The notes under the pieces were generated by a model. That model ran no database searches. It worked only from the letters and a program-made list of their open reading frames with translations, and was not told the origin of the DNA. From contig JAEWIV010000213.1 in the NCBI GenBank assembly GCA_023386865.1, positions 1 through 28,616 of the forward strand: a stretch of DNA of 28,616 nucleotides, read 5' to 3'. The translations under genes and the position numbers were made by a program. The stretch comes from Pseudomonadota bacterium. Lineage in GTDB: Bacteria > Pseudomonadota > Alphaproteobacteria > Reyranellales > Reyranellaceae. Shown in pieces: positions 23,841 through 28,616 of the stretch (its first letter is position 1; every line of letters begins with the position of its first letter).

Positions 23841-25039
23841 GGGCTGCGGCGCCTCAGCCAGATCGTCAGCGCCGCGGTCAGCAGCAGCCCCAGCGTCGCC
23901 ATGACCAGCACGGCGGCGCGTGGACCGAACTCGGCGGCGATTGCACCCGCCGCCAGCACGCCGAGCGGGCCGGTGCCGATGCCGACCGTGACCATGCCCA
24001 TCAGGCGAGAGCGCATGTCCGGCGGCGCCTCGGTCAGCATCAGGGTGGTCTGCATGTTGCCGAAACCCGCGGTGCCGAAGCCGCCCAGCACCAGCACGGC
24101 GAAGGCCAGCCAATAGGACGGCGACAGCGCCATCACGATCAACGCCACCATGAACAGCGCCGAGCCGCCGGCGAAGGTGAGACGCCGGTCCATGCGCACG
24201 ACGCCGGCCGCGATCAACGCGCCGCCCGCCAGCGCGCCGATCGGCTCGGCCGCCGCCAGCAATCCGACCAGCGCCGGCGAGACGTGGAAGGCGCCGATGC
24301 CGAGTGGCGCCAACAGGCCGGAATAGGCGAAGGCGAAGGCATTGGTGACGATGGTGATGCCCCACACCAGCAGGATGGTGGGCTTGGTCCAGGCAAAGGC
24401 CACGCCCTCGGCGATCTCGGCCGGAATGCGCGCGAGGTCGAGACGACGCGTGAGCTGGGGATGGACGAGGCCGGCGAGCGCGAATGCGCCGGCGAACTGG
24501 ACCACGGCGGTAAAGGCATAGGCACCCTTCATGCCCATCCATTCGAAGGCGATGCCACCCAACAGCGGCCCGACCATGCGGGTGGCGGCGTTGGTCGCCG
24601 AATCGAGCGCGATTGCCGGGACGATGCGATGCGGTCCTGCGACTTCGCCCACCATGCGGCGCCGCGTCGACATCTCGGTCGCCCACATCGTGCCCGACAG
24701 GAGGTTGCCGAGCGCGACTTGCCACAGCGCCAGCTGTCCGGACGCGGCGAGCACGGCCAGTACGGTCGAGACGAACGCCGGCACCGCGAGCGCCAGCATC
24801 ACGATGGTCTTGCGATTGACCGCTTCGGAGATAGCTCCGGCGAAGGCGCCGAACAGCAGCTGCGGAAGCTGGCGCGCCGCCACGACGGCGGTCGCCGCCA
24901 GCGCCGAGCCCGTCACCTCGTAGGCGAACAGGCCGGACACGAGCAGTTCGAGCCAGCGCATCGCGTTGGCGAACGCGCCTACAAGCCACAGCCGCAGAAA
25001 GTCCGGCGTCCTGAGCAGTTCCCCGATCGGCCCGTTCAT
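23837..25039 (-). CDS. MFS transporter (DHA3-like exporter)
   Basis: A 400-residue major facilitator with about 12 membrane helices. It starts LLRTPDFLRLWLVGAFANAM, and the loop between helices 2 and 3 reads GAFAGAISEAVNRKTIVM, as in the DHA3/EntS-like (MFS_3) group; the central cytoplasmic loop and the second half (GALIAAGVVRMDRRLTFAGG) have the expected symmetry. Drug or siderophore efflux is typical of this group, but the substrate is unknown. AAGG precedes the ATG. A decayed transporter-like sequence ends 21 bases upstream on the same strand. Confidence 0.88.
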   Translation of the reverse strand: MNGPIGELLRTPDFLRLWLVGAFANAMRWLELLVSGLFAYEVTGSALAATAVVAARQLPQLLFGAFAGAISEAVNRKTIVMLALAVPAFVSTVLAVLAASGQLALWQVALGNLLSGTMWATEMSTRRRMVGEVAGPHRIVPAIALDSATNAATRMVGPLLGGIAFEWMGMKGAYAFTAVVQFAGAFALAGLVHPQLTRRLDLARIPAEIAEGVAFAWTKPTILLVWGITIVTNAFAFAYSGLLAPLGIGAFHVSPALVGLLAAAEPIGALAGGALIAAGVVRMDRRLTFAGGSALFMVALIVMALSPSYWLAFAVLVLGGFGTAGFGNMQTTLMLTEAPPDMRSRLMGMVTVGIGTGPLGVLAAGAIAAEFGPRAAVLVMATLGLLLTAALTIWLRRRSP

Positions 25040-25060
25040 TGGGCCTTTTCTACATCGGGA

Positions 25061-25388
25061 TCAGCGCCCGATCTCCTCCAGGCTGACGCCGGTCGTCTCG
25101 ATGCGGAATTACCAGATCACCGGGCGCCGAGCAGGGAGCTTGCGATCGCCATCAGGACCACGAATATCTGGCGGCGGCCGTGCCGTCTGCCAGGCCGCTC
25201 AGCGAGCGCCCGTGGTTGTTTCCGAGAGCTTCGTAAGGAGCGCGACAAGGCTGGTGCTGAGCGCCTTCGCCTTTCAGGCGACGCGCAGACGTACCTGCAT
25301 GGCGCGACCATGATGCCGGCCAAGGGGGCCGCGCTGACGATGCCCTTTCGGCAGGCGAGAGCCGGAAGTCCTTCAGCGGCTCAGTCAT
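25061..25388 (-). pseudogene. Decayed coding remnant, transporter-like C-terminus
   Basis: This is the largest stretch without an intact gene near the right side. On the minus strand, frame-shifted pieces look coding: a start MTEPLKDFRLSPAER (ATG at 25388), a middle piece ALGNNHGRSLSGLADG, then IFVVLMAIASSLLGA, and, after a shift and an in-frame stop, FRIETTGVSLEEIGR followed by TGA at 25061-25063. The last piece resembles the cytoplasmic tail of MFS sugar/metabolite symporters. Total length is only about 330 bases, so most of the parent gene would be deleted. The assignment rests on short matches by eye. Confidence 0.4.
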
Positions 25389-25425
25389 GTCATTATTAGA
25401 CGAACGACCATAACGAGGAAACGTG

Positions 25426-26403
25426 ATGCTGAGACGTAGTCTGCTTGCTTCTTCGATTGCCGCGCCGATGCTGGTGCGCGGCCTCGCCGCGCAGGCGCAG
25501 GCCCAGTGGCCGGCCAAGACCGTGCGCTTCATCGTGCCGTTCGCGCCGGGCGGCGGCACCGACACGGTGAGCCGCCTGATCTGCGACCAGCTCGGGCGGA
25601 TCTTCGGCCAGCAGTTCGTCGTCGACAACAAGGGCGGGGCAGGCGGCAACATCGGGACCGCCGAGCTCGCGCGCGCTGCACCCGACGGCTACACGATCGG
25701 GTTGATCACGGTCGCGAGCCACACGCTGAACCCCATGCTCTACAGCAAGTTGCCCTACGACGCCGACAAGGACATCGTCGGCATCTCGCGCGTCGCCGTG
25801 CTGTCGAACCTCTTGGGCGTGCCGCAGGCCCTGCCGGTCAATTCCGTCGCCGACCTGATCGCGCTCTGCAAGAAGGAGCCGGGCAAGTATTCGTTCGCCT
25901 CGTCAGGTCCCGGCACGTCGCTGCATCTGAGCGGCGAGCTATTCAAGACCATGGCCGGCGTCGACATCATGCATGTCCCTTACAAGGGCGCCGGTCCTGC
26001 CTACAACGACCTGATCGCCGGCACCGTGCAGATGATGTTCGCCAACATGCCGTCGATGCTGCCTCAGGTGCGGGGTGGCAAGCTGAAGGGGCTGGGGGTG
26101 ACCTCGGCCGAACGCTCGAAGGCCGCGCCCGACATTCCGGCCATCGCCGAGACACTGCCGGGCTACGTCGCCACCTCGTGGTACGGAGTCGGCGCACCGT
26201 CGGGCACGCCCGAATCCATTCTGGCCAAGCTCGAATGGGCCATCGCCGAAGCGATGAAGCAGCCGGAAATCCAGAAGCGTTGGGCCGACGATCTCGGCCT
26301 CGACATGCCCCCGCCGGGCCGCGCCGGTTTCGGCGAGTTCCTGGCGGAGGACCGCAAGCTGTGGGCGCCCGTGGTGAAGGCGTCTGGGGTGAAGCTCGAC
26401 TGA
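25426..26403 (+). CDS. Tripartite tricarboxylate transporter-type (Bug/TctC) substrate-binding protein
   Basis: A 325-residue periplasmic binding protein. An N-terminal signal (RRSLLASS..., cleavage near AQAQA) is followed by the family hallmark VRFIVPFAPGGGTDTVSR, then GGAGGNIGT and HVPYKGAGPAYNDLIAG. Bug proteins bind carboxylates, aromatic acids or other small metabolites. No TctA or TctB membrane genes are near it, as is common for the many orphan Bug genes in proteobacteria. ATG 25426 is chosen over GTG 25423 because GAGGA is six bases before the ATG. Confidence 0.93.
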   Translation: MLRRSLLASSIAAPMLVRGLAAQAQAQWPAKTVRFIVPFAPGGGTDTVSRLICDQLGRIFGQQFVVDNKGGAGGNIGTAELARAAPDGYTIGLITVASHTLNPMLYSKLPYDADKDIVGISRVAVLSNLLGVPQALPVNSVADLIALCKKEPGKYSFASSGPGTSLHLSGELFKTMAGVDIMHVPYKGAGPAYNDLIAGTVQMMFANMPSMLPQVRGGKLKGLGVTSAERSKAAPDIPAIAETLPGYVATSWYGVGAPSGTPESILAKLEWAIAEAMKQPEIQKRWADDLGLDMPPPGRAGFGEFLAEDRKLWAPVVKASGVKLD

Positions 26404-26414
26404 CGCCCGGCCCG

Positions 26415-26627
26415 TCAAGTCACCACAAGCGCCACGGCGATCGCTGCGGTGGAAATCCCGGCACCGATCGCGAACCAAAGTCCGTGATCGGATTCCCTTT
26501 CCGGCTCCGGCGGCGGCATGGGTCGCAATCCCGCCGCCTTCTCGGCGGCATCGATCTGCTGGGAGACCTTGGCGCTGTGGCTATGATCGAGGTCATGACG
26601 GACCTGATCGATGGTCGAGCCTCGCAT
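26415..26627 (-). CDS. Small C-terminally membrane-anchored hypothetical protein
   Basis: A 70-residue protein: a polar helix (MRGSTIDQVRHDLDHSHSAK...), a proline-rich spacer (PMPPPEPERES), and a C-terminal membrane helix (LWFAIGAGISTAAIAVALVV) ending at the last residue. AAGGAG lies six bases before ATG 26627; the frame continues upstream to 26690 without a better start. It converges with the Bug-type gene and diverges from the ligase gene. Family not recognised. Confidence 0.6.
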   Translation of the reverse strand: MRGSTIDQVRHDLDHSHSAKVSQQIDAAEKAAGLRPMPPPEPERESDHGLWFAIGAGISTAAIAVALVVT

Positions 26628-26719
26628 GGCGAACTCCTTGCAACGCGCAACTCGGCAGGGAACGCCCTCCGAGAGTGCGGGTTGCTGCAACGCCGCCTTG
26701 CATTTGCCGTTACCGGGCG

Positions 26720-27748
26720 ATGGGAAAGGCGGCTTTTCGGGCCACGATGGAGGCGCAGCAGGTCGATGAGCTGCCGCGCGGCGAGGGCTGGCAGTTCGAG
26801 CCCAAATGGGACGGCTTTCGCTGTCTGGCGAGCCGCGACGGCGCCGAGGTCGGTTTGCTTGGCCGGTCGGGCAAGAGCCTGGCCCGCTATTTCCCGGAGG
26901 TTGTCGCCGGACTGGCGGCTCTGCCGCTTCGGCGGTTCACGCTCGACGGCGAACTCGTCATCCCGGTCGGCAAGGCGTTGTCCTTCGACGCGCTGCAGAT
27001 GCGGCTGCATCCGGCAGAGAGCCGAATCCGCAAGCTGGCCAATGAGACGCCGGCGCTGTTGATCGCCTTCGATGTCCTGCGTACGGCCGAGGCCGACCTC
27101 GCGGCGCGGCCCTTGATCGAGCGCCGCGCCGCGTTGGAGAAGCTGTTTGTCGCTCTCGCCGGCGCGCCGCATCTCAGGCTGTCGCCCGCCACCACGCGGC
27201 GGGCCGAGGCGTCGCGCTGGCTGGCGCGCGCCGGTGGCGGCGCGTTGGATGGCGTCGTCGCCAAGCGCCTCGACGAACCCTATCGCGCGGGCGAGCGGGC
27301 GATGCTCAAGATCAAGCGTCTTCGCACGGCCGACTGCGTCGTCGGCGGCTTTCGCTACGCCACCGGGCGCAAGGAAGTGGGCTCATTGCTGCTCGGCCTC
27401 TACGACGAGCAGGGCCTGCTCGATCACGTCGGCTTCACCTCGGCGATCTCCCATGCCGAACGGCCGGCGCTGACGCGCAAGCTCGACAGGTTGCGTGGCG
27501 GCGTCGGCTTCACTGGCGACGCGCCAGGCGGCCTCAGCCGCTGGTCGACCGAGCGCAGCGGCCAATGGGAGCCGCTCATGCCCAGGTTGGTGGTCGAGGT
27601 GCAGTACGGTCACGTGACAGGCCGCCGCTTCCGCCACGGCACGCGCTTCGTGCGTTGGCGGCCCGACAAGCAGCCGAGGCAATGCACCATGGATCAGCTC
27701 CACGGCGAGGCGCGGCCGTCACGCTTGATTCGCGAGATGCGCCTATAG
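26720..27748 (+). CDS. ATP-dependent DNA ligase (LigC type)
   Basis: A 342-residue stand-alone ATP-dependent ligase. The adenylation lysine is Lys29 in motif I (EPKWDGFR), motif III is LDGELVI (75-81), motif IV GALDGVVAKR (174-183) and motif V MLKIKR (195-200). The C-terminal OB-fold has LVVEVQYGHVTGRRFRHGTR and the RWRPDK end. LigC-type enzymes act as accessory repair ligases; neither Ku nor the LigD polymerase/phosphoesterase parts are nearby. The start is uncertain: ATG 26720 or ATG 26747, neither with a strong ribosome binding site. The stop codon overlaps that of the convergent GntP-family gene. Confidence 0.88.
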   Translation: MGKAAFRATMEAQQVDELPRGEGWQFEPKWDGFRCLASRDGAEVGLLGRSGKSLARYFPEVVAGLAALPLRRFTLDGELVIPVGKALSFDALQMRLHPAESRIRKLANETPALLIAFDVLRTAEADLAARPLIERRAALEKLFVALAGAPHLRLSPATTRRAEASRWLARAGGGALDGVVAKRLDEPYRAGERAMLKIKRLRTADCVVGGFRYATGRKEVGSLLLGLYDEQGLLDHVGFTSAISHAERPALTRKLDRLRGGVGFTGDAPGGLSRWSTERSGQWEPLMPRLVVEVQYGHVTGRRFRHGTRFVRWRPDKQPRQCTMDQLHGEARPSRLIREMRL

Positions 27749-28616
27749 GAGCTGCCGCAGCGCCGCCAGCACGATCAGCGCGCCGACCGCCATCACCACG
27801 CTACCGACGGAGATCACGTAGAGGGCGCGGCCCGGCGGCAGGCGCGCCATGGCCGCGGCGATCCAGAAGAACGGATCGTTGACGTGGCAGATCGCCATCG
27901 AGCCCGCGCCCACGGCGGCGGCGGCGAGCGTCCGGCCCATGGTGCTGTCGAGCCCAAGGGCGGGCAGCATCGGCTCGACCATGCCAGAAGCGGTGAGGAC
28001 GGCGGTGAGCGAACTCCCCTGCATGGTCTTGACGATGGCCGCGGCGAGGAAAGGCGTGAGGATGCCGTAGCGCGGATGCAGCGCATGCTCGGCCAGAAGC
28101 TCGGCCATGCCGGTCTCGTCGAACACGCGACTCAAGCCGCCGGCGGCGCCGACCGCCAGCAGCAAGGGCGCCCAGCTGCGGCCGGCGAGGGCGGACGGCT
28201 GCCACTTGCCGGCGAACAGTACGCCGAGCGTGATGGCGATGGCCGCCAGCATCAGCGGCTTGGAGATGCCGATGTAGAATTCGCGTGCGCCGCCCTTGCC
28301 GAGCGGCTCGCTCGGCATCTGCGCCACCGCCTGCACCAGCAACAGGCCGATCGGTATCGCAACGGCGAGCCATGCCCAACCGATGTGGCCTGGCGCGGTG
28401 CCGGCCGGCACCTGGCGCGAGACGTGCCACCAGCCCAGCATGGCGGCGACCGCGGCAAGCGGCAGGCCGACCATCGCCATCGTGCTCGGCGAGATCTTCA
28501 TCACCGATGCCGCGGCGACGGCAAGCGGCGACGGCGTTGCCAGCGCGGCGAAGGCGAGCAGGGGGAGGGCGAGCCCGAGCGCGCGGCGCGGCGCGTCCTG
28601 GCCGGCCGGCTGCAGC
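27743..28616 (-). CDS. GntP-family permease, 5' end beyond the window
   Basis: The C-terminal 291 or so residues of a gluconate:H+ symporter (GntP) family protein; the frame stays open to the right edge and the N-terminus is missing. Hydrophobic segments are regular, and the family features KTMQGSSLTAVLTASGMVEP and GAGSMAICHVNDPFFWIAA are visible. GTG/ATG codons at 28504 and 28501 are internal, because clear coding sequence (LLAFAALATPSPLAVAAAS) precedes them. Gluconate or another hydroxy acid is the likely substrate, but specificity cannot be told. The stop overlaps that of the DNA ligase gene. Confidence 0.88.
   Translation of the reverse strand, partial: LQPAGQDAPRRALGLALPLLAFAALATPSPLAVAAASVMKISPSTMAMVGLPLAAVAAMLGWWHVSRQVPAGTAPGHIGWAWLAVAIPIGLLLVQAVAQMPSEPLGKGGAREFYIGISKPLMLAAIAITLGVLFAGKWQPSALAGRSWAPLLLAVGAAGGLSRVFDETGMAELLAEHALHPRYGILTPFLAAAIVKTMQGSSLTAVLTASGMVEPMLPALGLDSTMGRTLAAAAVGAGSMAICHVNDPFFWIAAAMARLPPGRALYVISVGSVVMAVGALIVLAALRQLL

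Overview
The window is high-GC, densely coded bacterial DNA. The gene content suggests a free-living alphaproteobacterium: an orphan tripartite-tricarboxylate (Bug-type) binding protein, a Tat-exported oligopeptide-binding protein, PRC-barrel proteins, a LigC-type ATP-dependent ligase, molybdenum hydroxylases and many small-molecule catabolic genes. A Reyranella/Bradyrhizobium-like host is only a guess from gene content. I see no rRNA or tRNA gene, CRISPR array, phage block or recognisable transposase.

Region 1 (66-7351, all minus strand) is a compact run of eight genes. In transcription order it holds a DUF4286-like protein, an MsrQ/YedZ-like haem membrane protein, modA-modB-modC for molybdate uptake, a ModE-type DNA-binding domain without its molybdate-binding half, a cysteine-rich flavodoxin-fold reductase, and a membrane-anchored glutamate-synthase-like FMN/Fe-S protein. 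modABC are joined by 4-base ATGA overlaps. The theme is molybdenum supply plus flavin/haem redox chemistry.

Region 2 (7413-12407, plus strand) is divergent from region 1. It encodes an enolase-superfamily dehydratase-like enzyme, a two-domain NIPSNAP protein, a form II CoxL-like molybdenum hydroxylase large subunit (a possible user of the molybdate imported by region 1), and an atypical orphan gene with unusual codon use.

Region 3 (12443-19273) is a complete dipeptide/oligopeptide ABC transporter split into three units: binding protein plus a GST (minus), the two ATPases (plus), and the two permeases (minus, convergent with the ATPases). A perfect 8+8 palindrome lies in the divergent promoter region. 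The convergent junction is occupied by a 440-bp inverted-repeat element that encloses a DUF559 endonuclease-fold gene. A 117-bp relative of the same element, without the gene, lies at 9272-9388 and supplies the ribosome binding site of the CoxL-like gene. This pair of elements is the most interesting feature of the window.

Region 4 (19353-28616) is a mixture of cell-envelope genes (lipoprotein, PRC-barrel protein, small secreted proteins, a peptidoglycan-binding membrane protein), an isocitrate lyase/PEP mutase superfamily enzyme, an MFS exporter next to a decayed transporter-like remnant, an orphan Bug-type binding protein, a small tail-anchored protein, an ATP-dependent DNA ligase, and the 3' part of a GntP-family permease that runs off the right edge.
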